Assembly (NCBI GenBank): GCA_000514715.1
Contig: KI911459.1
Coordinates: forward strand, 310,001-374,000
From: Streptomyces sp. CNH099
GTDB lineage: Bacteria > Actinomycetota > Actinomycetes > Streptomycetales > Streptomycetaceae
Direction: 5' to 3'
Length of the DNA stretch: 64,000 nt
Shown here: positions 15,263 to 23,752 of the stretch, piece after piece
Layout: the number at the start of each line of letters is the position of its first letter
How positions within the stretch are numbered: the first letter of the stretch is position 1
Made by a program: the position numbers and the translations under genes
Notes under the pieces: generated by a model
Database searches by the model: none
The model's input: only the letters and a program-made list of their open reading frames with translations
What the model was told of the DNA's origin: nothing

Positions 15263-16419
15263 TGTACCGGCAGCCCCCCGAGCCCGACCCCGCCCGTGTC
15301 GACCCCGCCGTGCTCGGCGCCCTCCTCGCCCGCCATGGCTGGCGCCGGCACGGCGGTTCCACCGGCCGGTACGCGCGCTACACCCCGCCCGGCGACGCGC
15401 CGGGCGGCACCAGCATCCTCGTCCCCGCCGACCGCGCCTTCCCCGACTGCACCGACCTGCTCGCCGAGGCGCTCACCGCGCTGGCCCGCAGCCCCGAGCC
15501 GTCCGCCCCGCTCGTCCGCACCGCCCTGGCCGTGCCCAGCGACGAGATCAGCTGGGAGTACGGCGCCGAGCGGCGCGCCGGGCCCGCCCGGTGGGCCGAC
15601 GCCGAGCGGCTGTCCGCCGCCGCCCGCGCCATGCTGCTGGCCGGCGCGCTCGCCGCCCGCCGCCCCGCCGGGTTCCACGGCGCCCGGCTGCGCCCGCACG
15701 CCGCCCGCGACGTCGAGCGGACCCTGCTCGGCCCCGGCGCCCACGTCGCCCGGCTCACCGCCTTCGTCCCCGCGCCGGACGGCCGCCGGGTCACCGGCAC
15801 GCTGTTACGCGCCCTGCACGGCACCCGCGACGCGGTGGACCACGAGCGCGCCACCGGCGGCATGGAGGCCTTCGACCACGCGGTCGGGCTGGGCGTGTGC
15901 CACGAGCTGGCGGAGTCCCTGACCGCGCTCGTGCGCGGCACCGAAGGGGTGCGCATCACCCTCGCCTGGGCCCCGGCCCACGCCCCGCCGGCGGGCGCCG
16001 CGGCCCCCGAGCCGGTCGAGTTCACCCCCGCCGACGTCCCGGCCCTGCAGCGGGCCGCAGTGCGCTACCGGAGCCGGGAGCCCTCCCTCCCGGTCCGGCT
16101 GACCGCAGCCGTCACCCGGCTCAGCCGGTCGGCAGCCACCGGCCCGGGCCGGGTGCGGCTGCGGATACTCGCGGGCGCGGACGTCGCCGAGGTGCGGACG
16201 ACGCTCGACGAGAAGGCGTACCGCGTCGCGGCCGAGGCGCACCTGGCCGGGCTGCCGATCCGGCTCACCGGCCGGCTGGAGAGCCGCGGCGGCTTCCGGC
16301 GCCTCACCGGCGCGTCGGGGGTGGGGCCCGCCGAGATCGTGGACGCCGAGCGGGAGCGCCTGCCGCAGCCGCGGCACGAGAACCTCGACTTCTGCGCAGA
16401 GGCGTACGGCGACGGCTGA
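15262..16419 (+). CDS. Conserved hypothetical protein, 385 residues
   Basis: I do not recognise the family. The protein is soluble with no signal peptide. It has an N-terminal part with repeated W/R residues (RHGWRRHGGSTGRYARYTPPG), a middle part with GGMEAFDHAVGLGVCHELAESLTAL, and a C-terminal part with strands such as GRVRLRILAGADVAEVRTTL and a final NLDFCAEAY. Its place next to thrS seems conserved in streptomycetes, from memory. Start ATG overlaps the preceding small ORF. Confidence 0.75.
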   Translation: MYRQPPEPDPARVDPAVLGALLARHGWRRHGGSTGRYARYTPPGDAPGGTSILVPADRAFPDCTDLLAEALTALARSPEPSAPLVRTALAVPSDEISWEYGAERRAGPARWADAERLSAAARAMLLAGALAARRPAGFHGARLRPHAARDVERTLLGPGAHVARLTAFVPAPDGRRVTGTLLRALHGTRDAVDHERATGGMEAFDHAVGLGVCHELAESLTALVRGTEGVRITLAWAPAHAPPAGAAAPEPVEFTPADVPALQRAAVRYRSREPSLPVRLTAAVTRLSRSAATGPGRVRLRILAGADVAEVRTTLDEKAYRVAAEAHLAGLPIRLTGRLESRGGFRRLTGASGVGPAEIVDAERERLPQPRHENLDFCAEAYGDG

Positions 16420-16478
16420 GCACACCGGCCCGTACCGCCGCCCGCCGCCCGATTTCGCCCGGCACCCCTCCGGCTCGG

Positions 16479-16484
16479 TACGAT
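16479..16484 (+). promoter_or_regulatory. Likely -10 element of thrS
   Basis: TACGAT lies about 54 nt before the thrS GTG. No clear -35 element is visible. The leader is too short for a T-box. Confidence 0.4.
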
Positions 16485-16537
16485 TCACGCCGTGCCGCCG
16501 GCCGCGCGGCAGACCTCGCCCTCGTGAAGGAGCCCTC

Positions 16538-18520
16538 GTGTCCGACGTCCGTGTGATCATCAGCCGCGATGCCGCCGAGCGGGAAGAGCGCGTGGTCACG
16601 ACGGGCACGACGGCCGCCGACCTCTTCCCCGGCGAGCGCACCGTGATCGCCGCCCGGGTGGCCGGCGCGCTGAAGGACCTCGCGTACGAGGTCGCCGACG
16701 GCGACGTCGTCGAGCCGGTCGCGATCGGCAGCCCCGACGGCCTCGACATCCTGCGGCACTCCACCGCCCACGTCATGGCCCAGGCCGTGCAGGAGCTGTT
16801 CCCCGAGGCCAAACTCGGCATCGGCCCGCCCGTCAAGGACGGCTTCTACTACGACTTCGACGTCGCCGAGCCCTTCCACCCCGACGACCTCAAGCGCGTC
16901 GAGAAGAAGATGCAGGAGATCGTCAAGCGCGGCCAGCGCTTCTCCCGCCGCGTCACCACCGACGCCGACGCCCGCGAGGAACTGGCCGCCGAGCCGTACA
17001 AGCTGGAGCTGATCGGCCTCAAGGGCAGCGCCGCCGACGCCGCGGACGGCGCGTCCGCCGAGGTCGGCGCGGGCGAGCTGACGATCTACGACAACCTCGA
17101 CGCCAAGACCGGCGAGCTGTGCTGGAAGGACCTGTGCCGCGGCCCGCACCTGCCGACGACGCGGATGATCCCGGCCTTCAAGCTGATGCGCTCCGCCGCC
17201 GCGTACTGGCGCGGCAGCGAGAAGAACCCGCAGCTGCAGCGCATCTACGGCACCGCCTGGCCGTCGAAGGACGAGCTGAAGGCGCACCTGGAGCACCTGG
17301 CCGAGGCCGAGAAGCGCGACCACCGCAGGCTCGGCGCCGAGCTGGACCTCTTCTCCATCCCCGAGGACATCGGCTCGGGCCTCGCCGTCTTCCACCCCAA
17401 GGGAGGCGTCGTGCGCCGCGTGATGGAGGACTACGCGCGCCGGCGGCACGAGGAGTCGGGCTACGAGTTCGTCTACACCCCGCACGCGACCAAGGCGAAG
17501 CTCTTCGAGAAGTCCGGCCACCTGGACTGGTACGCGGACGGCATGTACCCGCCCATGCAGCTCGACGAGGGCCAGGACTACTACCTGAAGCCCATGAACT
17601 GCCCCATGCACAACCTGATCTTCGATGCGCGCGGGCGTTCGTACCGCGAGCTGCCGCTGCGCCTGTTCGAGTTCGGGACCGTCTACCGGTACGAGAAGTC
17701 CGGCGTCGTGCACGGCCTGACCCGGGCCCGCGGCTTCACCCAGGACGACGCGCACATCTACTGCACCAAGGAGCAGATGGCCGGCGAGCTGGACTCGCTG
17801 CTGACCTTCGTGCTGAACCTGCTGCGCGACTACGGCCTGGAGGACTTCTACCTGGAGCTGTCCACCAAGGACGAGACCAAGTACATCGGCTCCGACGAGG
17901 TCTGGGAGGAGGCCACCGAGATCCTCCGCCAGGCCGCCGGGAAGCAGGGCCTGGAGCTGGTCATGGACCCGGGCGGGGCGGCGTTCTACGGGCCGAAGAT
18001 CTCGGTGCAGGCGCGCGACGCCATCGGCCGCACCTGGCAGATGTCGACGATCCAGGTCGACTTCAACCTGCCCGAACGTTTCGACCTGGAATACACCGCG
18101 GCCGACGGCTCGCGGCAGCGCCCGGTGATGATCCACCGCGCACTGTTCGGCTCAATCGAGCGGTTCTTCGCGGTGCTGCTGGAGCACTACGCGGGCGCCT
18201 TCCCGGCGTGGCTGGCGCCGGTGCAGGCGGTCGGCATCCCGATCGGCGACGCCCACGTGCCGTATCTGGAAGAGTTCGCCGCGGCTGCCAAGGCGCAGGG
18301 CTTGCGGGTGGAGGTGGACTCCTCCGCGGACCGGATGCAGAAGAAGATCAGGAACGCTCAGAAATCCAAGGTGCCGTTCATGGTCATTGCCGGTGACGAC
18401 GACATGGCCAGGGATGCGGTGTCGTTCCGCTACCGCGACGGCTCGCAGAAGAACGGGGTTCCCCGTGACGAAGCGGTCACTGAGATCGTTGAATCGGTGG
18501 AGCGCCGGGTTCAGGTTTGA
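16538..18520 (+). CDS. thrS: Threonyl-tRNA synthetase
   Basis: A 660-residue class II synthetase that charges tRNA-Thr. Domains in order: TGS-like N1 (residues about 1-65), editing domain N2 with HSTAHVMAQAV carrying the HxxxH zinc-type motif, the class II catalytic core with LKPMNCPMHNLIF (zinc cysteine) and YRYEKSGVVHGLTRARGFTQ (motif 2), motif 3 HRALFGSIERFFAVL, and the anticodon-binding domain from about residue 560. The length is normal. AAGGAG precedes the GTG start. Confidence 0.97.
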   Translation: MSDVRVIISRDAAEREERVVTTGTTAADLFPGERTVIAARVAGALKDLAYEVADGDVVEPVAIGSPDGLDILRHSTAHVMAQAVQELFPEAKLGIGPPVKDGFYYDFDVAEPFHPDDLKRVEKKMQEIVKRGQRFSRRVTTDADAREELAAEPYKLELIGLKGSAADAADGASAEVGAGELTIYDNLDAKTGELCWKDLCRGPHLPTTRMIPAFKLMRSAAAYWRGSEKNPQLQRIYGTAWPSKDELKAHLEHLAEAEKRDHRRLGAELDLFSIPEDIGSGLAVFHPKGGVVRRVMEDYARRRHEESGYEFVYTPHATKAKLFEKSGHLDWYADGMYPPMQLDEGQDYYLKPMNCPMHNLIFDARGRSYRELPLRLFEFGTVYRYEKSGVVHGLTRARGFTQDDAHIYCTKEQMAGELDSLLTFVLNLLRDYGLEDFYLELSTKDETKYIGSDEVWEEATEILRQAAGKQGLELVMDPGGAAFYGPKISVQARDAIGRTWQMSTIQVDFNLPERFDLEYTAADGSRQRPVMIHRALFGSIERFFAVLLEHYAGAFPAWLAPVQAVGIPIGDAHVPYLEEFAAAAKAQGLRVEVDSSADRMQKKIRNAQKSKVPFMVIAGDDDMARDAVSFRYRDGSQKNGVPRDEAVTEIVESVERRVQV

Positions 18521-18605
18521 CGTGCTCCCCGCCGACGTGGGCATGATCCGGACGCGATCGGTCGGACATGGCAGATGTCTGGTCGGTCCCCGCACCTGCG
18601 GGGTT

Positions 18606-18634
18606 CGAGGGGCGGCCCGTGCGGCCGCCCCTCG
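18606..18634 (+). terminator. Terminator of thrS
   Basis: A perfect 12-bp stem (18606-18617 with 18623-18634) with a 5-nt loop lies about 85 nt after the thrS stop. Confidence 0.6.
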
Positions 18635-18660
18635 CAGCGTGGCGCTCCAGCTCGCCGCCT

Positions 18661-18666
18661 TATGCT
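18661..18666 (+). promoter_or_regulatory. Candidate -10 element of a leaderless transcript
   Basis: TATGCT ends exactly 6 nt before the ATG of the HIT gene at 18673; no ribosome site is seen. Confidence 0.5.
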
Positions 18667-18672
18667 TGCCGG

Positions 18673-19221
18673 ATGACGACCGATCCGGAGCAGCAGCTCG
18701 GGGTGGGGACGCCGGATCAGTTCCAGCGTCTGTGGACCCCGCACCGCATGGCGTACATCCAGGGGGAGAACAAGCCCACCGGCACCGCCGCCGGCGACGG
18801 GTGCCCGTTCTGCGCCATCCCGGAGAAGTCCGACGAGGACGGGCTGATCATGGCCCGCGGCACGCAGGTCTACGCGGTCCTGAACTTGTACCCCTATAAT
18901 TCCGGCCACCTCATGACCGTCCCGTACCGGCACGTCGCGGACTACACCGAGCTGACCGACGGCGAGACCGCGGAGCTGGCGGACTTCACCAAGCGCGCGA
19001 TGACCGCCCTGCGCACCGCGTCCGGGGCGCAGGGGTTCAACCTCGGCATGAACCAGGGCCCGGTCGCGGGCGCCGGCATCGCCGCGCACCTGCACCAGCA
19101 CGTGGTGCCCCGGTGGGGCGGGGACACGAACTTCATGCCCGTCGTCGGCCACACCAAGGTGCTTCCGCAGCTGCTGGCGGAGACCCGCGCGATGCTCGCC
19201 GACGCCTGGCCCCGGGACTGA
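18673..19221 (+). CDS. HIT-family nucleotide hydrolase or AP4A phosphorylase-like protein
   Basis: A 182-residue histidine-triad protein. The triad HLHQHVVPRW has its histidines at residues 139, 141 and 143; the middle one forms the nucleotidyl intermediate in this family. CPFC at 44-47 resembles the zinc site of the AP4A phosphorylase-like branch. It should cleave a phosphodiester such as in AP4A or an AMP conjugate. From memory it lies between thrS and the PIM operon in other streptomycetes as well. The start fits a leaderless mRNA. Confidence 0.9.
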   Translation: MTTDPEQQLGVGTPDQFQRLWTPHRMAYIQGENKPTGTAAGDGCPFCAIPEKSDEDGLIMARGTQVYAVLNLYPYNSGHLMTVPYRHVADYTELTDGETAELADFTKRAMTALRTASGAQGFNLGMNQGPVAGAGIAAHLHQHVVPRWGGDTNFMPVVGHTKVLPQLLAETRAMLADAWPRD

Positions 19222-19242
19222 CCCCGCCGCGCCCTACCCGCC

Positions 19243-20448
19243 CTACCCGCCCTGCGCGCCGCCCCCCGCCGCCTTCGCCAGCGCCTGCTCCAGGTCCGCC
19301 CACAGGTCGTCCGGGTGCTCGATGCCCACCGCGACCCGCACCGTCCCCTCGCCGATGTCCACCGCCGCCAGCGCCGCGGCGTCCAGCTGCCGGTGCGAGG
19401 TGCTCGCCGGATGCATGACGAGGGTCTTCACATCGCCGAGCGACGGGCTGAGCAGCGCCAGCCGCAGCGACTCGACGAAGCGGCGCCCCGCGTCCCGGCC
19501 GCCCGCCAGGTCGAACGCCAGCACCCCGCCGCCCGCGGCGAGCAGCCGGGCGGCCGTGGCCCGGTCCGGGTGGTCCGGCAGCCCGGGGTGGCGGACGCGG
19601 GCGGCGGCCGGGTGGGCGGCCAGCCGCTCGGCCAGCGTCAGCGCCGTCGCGGACTGCCGCTCGACGCGCAGCGCGAGCGTCGCCATGCCGCGCAGCGTCA
19701 GCCACGCCGCGAACGGGTCCGCCGCGGCGCCCTGCTCGACGGCGTGCGCCCAGACCCGGCGGCGCAGCTCCGCGTCCCGGAAGACGGCGACGCCGCCGAG
19801 GATGTCGGCGTGGCCGCCGAGGTACTTGGTGGCGGAGTGGAGGACGACGGCGGCGCCGTGCTCGATCGGGCGGCAGAGCAGCGGGGTGGCGAAGGTGTTG
19901 TCCACGACGCCGGGCACGCCGGCCTCCGCGGCGGCGGCGAGGAGCGCGGGCAGGTCGGTGACGGCGGTCGTGGGGTTGGCGATGGTCTCCAGGTAGAGCA
20001 GCCGGGTGCGCGGCGTGAGCGCGGCCCGTACCTCGTCGGCGTCCCGGCCGGAGACGTACGTGACCGAGACGCCCCAGCGCTCCGCCAGGTCGGCGAGCGT
20101 CGCGTACGTGCCGCCGTAGAGGGAGCGCTGCGCGACGACGTGGTCGCCGGCGGAGAGCAGGGTGCCGAGCACGGCGTTGATCGCGCCCATGCCGGAGGCG
20201 AACGCCAGCCCGCCGGCGCCGCCTTCGAGGACGCTGACGGCCTCCTCCAGCGCGCGGACGGTCGGGTTGCCGAAGCGGCTGTAGAGGTACGCGCCGTCGG
20301 GGTCGTGGAAGGCGGCGGCCAGCGCGTCGGCGGAGTCGAACGTGAACACGTGGCCCTGGTGGATGGGGACCGTCGCGGGGCGGCTGCCCTCGGGTACGGG
20401 CACGGGCGGGTGGGCGGTACGGGTCGAGGGGTGCAGATCGGCGTCCAT
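19243..20448 (-). CDS. Cys/Met-metabolism PLP enzyme (cystathionine gamma-synthase/lyase-like)
   Basis: A 401-residue fold-type I PLP enzyme of the trans-sulfuration family. YSRFGNPT (56-63), SLYGGTY (109-115) and HSATKYLGGH with PLP lysine K208 are diagnostic. The YGGTY motif is that of cystathionine gamma-synthase or lyase; the cysteine typical of methionine gamma-lyase at that place is absent. The exact reaction (C-S bond formation or cleavage) cannot be decided. It is divergent from a MocR regulator with only 63 bp between the two starts, so the regulator most likely controls it. The ATG start has GGAG upstream. Confidence 0.86.
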   Translation of the reverse strand: MDADLHPSTRTAHPPVPVPEGSRPATVPIHQGHVFTFDSADALAAAFHDPDGAYLYSRFGNPTVRALEEAVSVLEGGAGGLAFASGMGAINAVLGTLLSAGDHVVAQRSLYGGTYATLADLAERWGVSVTYVSGRDADEVRAALTPRTRLLYLETIANPTTAVTDLPALLAAAAEAGVPGVVDNTFATPLLCRPIEHGAAVVLHSATKYLGGHADILGGVAVFRDAELRRRVWAHAVEQGAAADPFAAWLTLRGMATLALRVERQSATALTLAERLAAHPAAARVRHPGLPDHPDRATAARLLAAGGGVLAFDLAGGRDAGRRFVESLRLALLSPSLGDVKTLVMHPASTSHRQLDAAALAAVDIGEGTVRVAVGIEHPDDLWADLEQALAKAAGGGAQGG

Positions 20449-20476
20449 GCCGGAAGTCTCCGCGGCGAGTGGGTTG

Positions 20477-20505
20477 CCGGAACAGGGCCAATTCCGGGAG
20501 ATTGG
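20477..20505. promoter_or_regulatory. Candidate operator in the MocR divergon
   Basis: Two overlapping inverted repeats fill the 63-bp gap: CCGGAA (20477-20482) with TTCCGG (20492-20497), and CCAAT (20488-20492) with ATTGG (20501-20505). Both genes read outward from here. Confidence 0.5.
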
Positions 20506-20511
20506 TCCGCC

Positions 20512-21966
20512 ATGGACACCGACGACGTGCGGGCCGCCGACCTGGTGGCAGCCCTCGGCCGCTGGTCGGCCGGGCGCGGCCCGCTGTACGTGCTGCTGGC
20601 CGCCGGGCTGCGGCGGCTGGCCGACGAGGGCCGGCTGCGCCCCGGAGCGGCGCTGCCGCCGGAGCGGGCGCTCGCGGCGGCGCTGGCCGTGGGGCGGACG
20701 ACGGTCGTCGCGGCGTACGGCGTGCTGCGCCAGGAGGGCCGGGTCGTACGGCGGCAGGGGAGCGGCACGCGCGTCGCGGAGGCGGCGCTCGTGCCGGGGC
20801 GGGCGGCGGAGACCGCGAACCCGCTCTTCCTCAACCTGCTGGAGCCGGCCGACGGCGTGATCCTGCTGAGCTGCGCCGCCCCGGACGGCCCGCCGCCCGA
20901 GCTGGTCCGGGCGTACCGCGACCTGGCCCTGCCCGCCACCGGCCTCGGCTACCACCCCGCCGGGCTGCCCGCCCTGCGCGCCGCGGTCGCCGCCCGCTAC
21001 GCCGAGCGCGGCGTCCCCACCGAGCCGGGGCAGATCCTCGTCACCACCGGCGGCCAGCAGGCGCTGGCGCTGCTGACCCGGCTGTTCGTCGGCCCCGGCG
21101 ACCCGGTGCTGGTCGAGGCGCCGGCGTATCCGGGGGCGCTCGACCTGTTCCGGGAGGCCGCCGCGGTGCTGCGGCCGGTGCCCGTGGGGCCGCACGGGAT
21201 CGACGTGGACGCGGCGGTGCGGCTGCTGGCGGAGCACCGGCCGGCGCTGGCGTACGTCGGCTCCGTGCACCAGAACCCCACCGCCGCCGTGCTGCCCCCG
21301 CTGCGCGGGCGGCGGCTGGCGGCGGCGGCCGGGCGCCTCGGCGTGCCGCTGGTGGACGACGAGGTGGTGGCGGACCTGGCGTTCGACGGCACGCCGCCGA
21401 CGCTGGCCGGCTGCGCGGACAGCGGCGCCGAGGTGATCAGCGTCGGCTCGCTCAGCAAGGTGGTGTGGGGCGGGCTGCGCATCGGCTGGGTGCGCGCGCC
21501 CGCCGGGGTGGTCACCCGGCTCGCCCGGCTGAAGGCCGTGCACGACCTCGGCACCGACGTGCCCGCCCAGCTCGCCGCCGTCTCGCTGCTGGCGGCGTAC
21601 GGGCCGCTGCTCGCCCGGCGCCGCGCGGAGCTGCACCGGGCCCACGAGCACCTGCGCGCCGAGCTGGCCCGGCTGCTGCCCTCGTGGGACTGCCCGCCGG
21701 TGCGCGGCGGGCAGACGGTGTGGCTGCGGCTGCCGTACGGGGACGGGGTGGCCTTCGCGCAGGTGGCGCTCCGGCACGGGGTCGCGGTCCTGCCCGGTGC
21801 CTGCGTGGACGCCGCCGGGGGCAGCGGCCCGTACCTGCGGCTGCACTTCTGCGCCCCGCCGGACGTGCTCACCGAGGCCGTCGAGCGGCTGGCCGCGGCC
21901 TGGACGGCGTACGACGGCGGCGTCCGCCCTGCGGTGCCCGCGGCCCTCGGCGGCATGACGGTCTGA
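20512..21966 (+). CDS. MocR-type regulator (GntR winged helix plus aminotransferase domain)
   Basis: A 484-residue MocR protein. Residues about 10-85 are a GntR winged helix (LPPERALAAALAVGRTTVVA, then VVRRQGSGTRV). The rest is a fold-type I aminotransferase domain with NPTAAVLPPLRGRR, DDEVVADLAFDG and the PLP lysine in SVGSLSKVVWGGLRIGW. MocR proteins sense PLP or a PLP adduct of an amino compound and regulate a neighbouring gene, here most likely the divergent PLP enzyme at 19243-20448. PdxR-type control of pdxS-pdxT, 9 kb away, is possible but less likely by position. Confidence 0.9.
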   Translation: MDTDDVRAADLVAALGRWSAGRGPLYVLLAAGLRRLADEGRLRPGAALPPERALAAALAVGRTTVVAAYGVLRQEGRVVRRQGSGTRVAEAALVPGRAAETANPLFLNLLEPADGVILLSCAAPDGPPPELVRAYRDLALPATGLGYHPAGLPALRAAVAARYAERGVPTEPGQILVTTGGQQALALLTRLFVGPGDPVLVEAPAYPGALDLFREAAAVLRPVPVGPHGIDVDAAVRLLAEHRPALAYVGSVHQNPTAAVLPPLRGRRLAAAAGRLGVPLVDDEVVADLAFDGTPPTLAGCADSGAEVISVGSLSKVVWGGLRIGWVRAPAGVVTRLARLKAVHDLGTDVPAQLAAVSLLAAYGPLLARRRAELHRAHEHLRAELARLLPSWDCPPVRGGQTVWLRLPYGDGVAFAQVALRHGVAVLPGACVDAAGGSGPYLRLHFCAPPDVLTEAVERLAAAWTAYDGGVRPAVPAALGGMTV

Positions 21967-21999
21967 CCGGGCCGCGGCGGCCGGCACGCGCCGCCCGCG

Positions 22000-23661
22000 T
22001 CAGGCGTTGTACACGTCCGCCTGCCGCGGCTCCGCGCTCTGCACCATCCCGCTGAGAGCCAGCGACCGGCCGGCGAAGTTCGTCGTGTCCACGTTGTTCT
22101 CCTCCAGCACCCGCAGCGCGGCCGCGTGGACCACGCGCAGCACCGGCGGTGCCGCGCGCAGCACGTCGTCGGCCATGAAGCGGTGCCGCCACATCTTGTC
22201 CGCCCACACGTGCCGCAGCCCGAAGGGCTCGGGGAGCTTCAGCTTGCCGCCCAGGTCGTCGAGGAGCGGCGGATACCAGGTGAACGGCGCACGGGCGGCC
22301 AGCCGCACCACCTCGCGGGAGGGCACGAGCGGCAGCGGCTTCTCCCTGGTCTCCCAGAACTTCATCCCGCTGACCGTCTTGCTCGGGCGGCCGGGCTTGC
22401 TGGTGAACAGCGGGTGCACCGGGCCCAGCGCGTGCCCGGTGACCTCGATGCGCAGCGTCTCGTGCAGCACGGTCACCGAGATCATCATGGTGATGACCAA
22501 CTGGCCGTCCCAGAGCGTGAACTGCACGCCCAGATAGTGCCGGTTGCCCGCGCCGAACTGCTGCTCGTTGCAGATCCGCTGGACCTCGAAGTCCCGTACG
22601 GAATAGCCGTCGACGACCGTGCCGCCGGGCCGGGCGACCTCGCCCGCGCCCTCGCCTATCGGCGCGACGATCCAGTGCTTTATCGCGGGCGCCGGGAAGC
22701 CGCCGGTGTGCAGCGGGGTGCGCTCCAGCATGCGCAGCTGGTCGTGCACCGCCTTGACGACGTCCCAGCTGCGGAACGGGTGGATCTCGCCGCCCGACTC
22801 CTTCGGCTTGAGGTCCTCGGCGAGGTGCCAGGCGCCCCAGCGGGTGCCCATGCCGAGTATCCCCTTGGGGCCGGCGTAGAAGACGACGTTGCTGTGCTGC
22901 TCCGCCGACAGCTTGGCCAGGCCCAGCCGCAGCCGCTCCGCGCTGGCCTCGCCCGGGTTGCTCGGCACCGCCTCCGGGATCTTGGCGCCGAGGCCGCCGC
23001 CGGCGAGCAGCGCCGTCCAGTGCTCGTGCAGCCCCTTGGCGTACTTCTCGCAGATCCGGCTCGCCCAGAACCAGCCGATGATCGGCGCGATCAGCAGCCC
23101 GCGCAGATAGACGCCGAGCAGGCCGCCCAGCGGCGCCGTGAGGAACAGGTAGATCGCGGCGAGGCCGAGGATGCCCAGCAGCACGTACCCCACGGCGCCG
23201 ACGCGCTTGTCCGACGCGCCGGCGAGGGTGCGGCGGAGCTGGAAGGCGCCGAGCCAGACCAGCACCCCGGGCAGGAACAGCAGCCCGAAGACGCCCATCA
23301 CCACGGTCAGCCGGGTGTCGCGCTCCTTGCGGTAGCGGTTGGCCGCCAGGCAGTGCTCCAGCACCGCCTGCGGCTCCATGCCGAACGACTGGATGAGCGG
23401 CTTGCGGCCGTCGGCGAGCATGCGCTGGGTGACCGCGCGCGCGAACGCCTCGCCCAGGTTCGGCTCGAAGAGCGAGAGCCTGCCCTTCTTGAAGTCCGAC
23501 TTGGCCCAGTCGCTGTTGGCGTCGATCAGCTTGTCGACGGAGCTGTCGCGGTACGCCATGGAGGCCAGCGCGTGCGTCGCGGCCGTCTGCCCCTGGGCGC
23601 CGGAGAGCGGCACCTGCGCGCGGGGGGTGAAGTCGAACTCCGGTCCCTCTGAACCTGCCAC
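22000..23661 (-). CDS. Large hypothetical membrane protein
   Basis: A protein of about 553 residues. Two to three strong membrane segments occur between residues about 120 and 195 (LTVVMGVFGLLFLPGVLVWL and VGYVLLGILGLAAIYLFLTA among them), with a long soluble C-terminal part. I do not recognise domains. The frame opens at a TTG (23673), but the GTG at 23661 has GGGGGCGGAA directly upstream and is preferred. The gene lies between the MocR pair and the EF-G-like gene and is separated from the latter by a hairpin. From memory a similar protein occupies this place in S. coelicolor. Confidence 0.75.
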   Translation of the reverse strand: MAGSEGPEFDFTPRAQVPLSGAQGQTAATHALASMAYRDSSVDKLIDANSDWAKSDFKKGRLSLFEPNLGEAFARAVTQRMLADGRKPLIQSFGMEPQAVLEHCLAANRYRKERDTRLTVVMGVFGLLFLPGVLVWLGAFQLRRTLAGASDKRVGAVGYVLLGILGLAAIYLFLTAPLGGLLGVYLRGLLIAPIIGWFWASRICEKYAKGLHEHWTALLAGGGLGAKIPEAVPSNPGEASAERLRLGLAKLSAEQHSNVVFYAGPKGILGMGTRWGAWHLAEDLKPKESGGEIHPFRSWDVVKAVHDQLRMLERTPLHTGGFPAPAIKHWIVAPIGEGAGEVARPGGTVVDGYSVRDFEVQRICNEQQFGAGNRHYLGVQFTLWDGQLVITMMISVTVLHETLRIEVTGHALGPVHPLFTSKPGRPSKTVSGMKFWETREKPLPLVPSREVVRLAARAPFTWYPPLLDDLGGKLKLPEPFGLRHVWADKMWRHRFMADDVLRAAPPVLRVVHAAALRVLEENNVDTTNFAGRSLALSGMVQSAEPRQADVYNA

Positions 23662-23701
23662 TTCCGCCCCCAACGCCGCGCGTCCGCCCCGGTGATGGGG
23701 C

Positions 23702-23724
23702 CGGGCCCGCGGGCGGCGGGCCCG
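23702..23724 (-). terminator. Hairpin after the EF-G-like gene
   Basis: A 9-bp stem (23702-23710 with 23716-23724) lies about 30 nt after the EF-G-like stop and before the next co-directional gene. Confidence 0.5.
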
Positions 23725-23752
23725 ACCACCTACTGCCCCAGCCTAGCCGCGG

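Noticed and set aside
16420..16537. T-box riboswitch in the thrS leader
   Set aside because: The gap is only 117 bp and the part after the likely -10 box about 50 nt, too short for a T-box, and no T-box sequence is visible.
16304..18136. A 610-codon open frame antisense to thrS
   Set aside because: Same GC-frame effect; thrS on the plus strand is fully supported by motifs.
20512..21966. The MocR gene as PdxR, the regulator of pdxS-pdxT
   Set aside because: PdxR genes normally lie next to pdxS; here the genes are 8 kb apart with an operon between, while another PLP enzyme is directly divergent.
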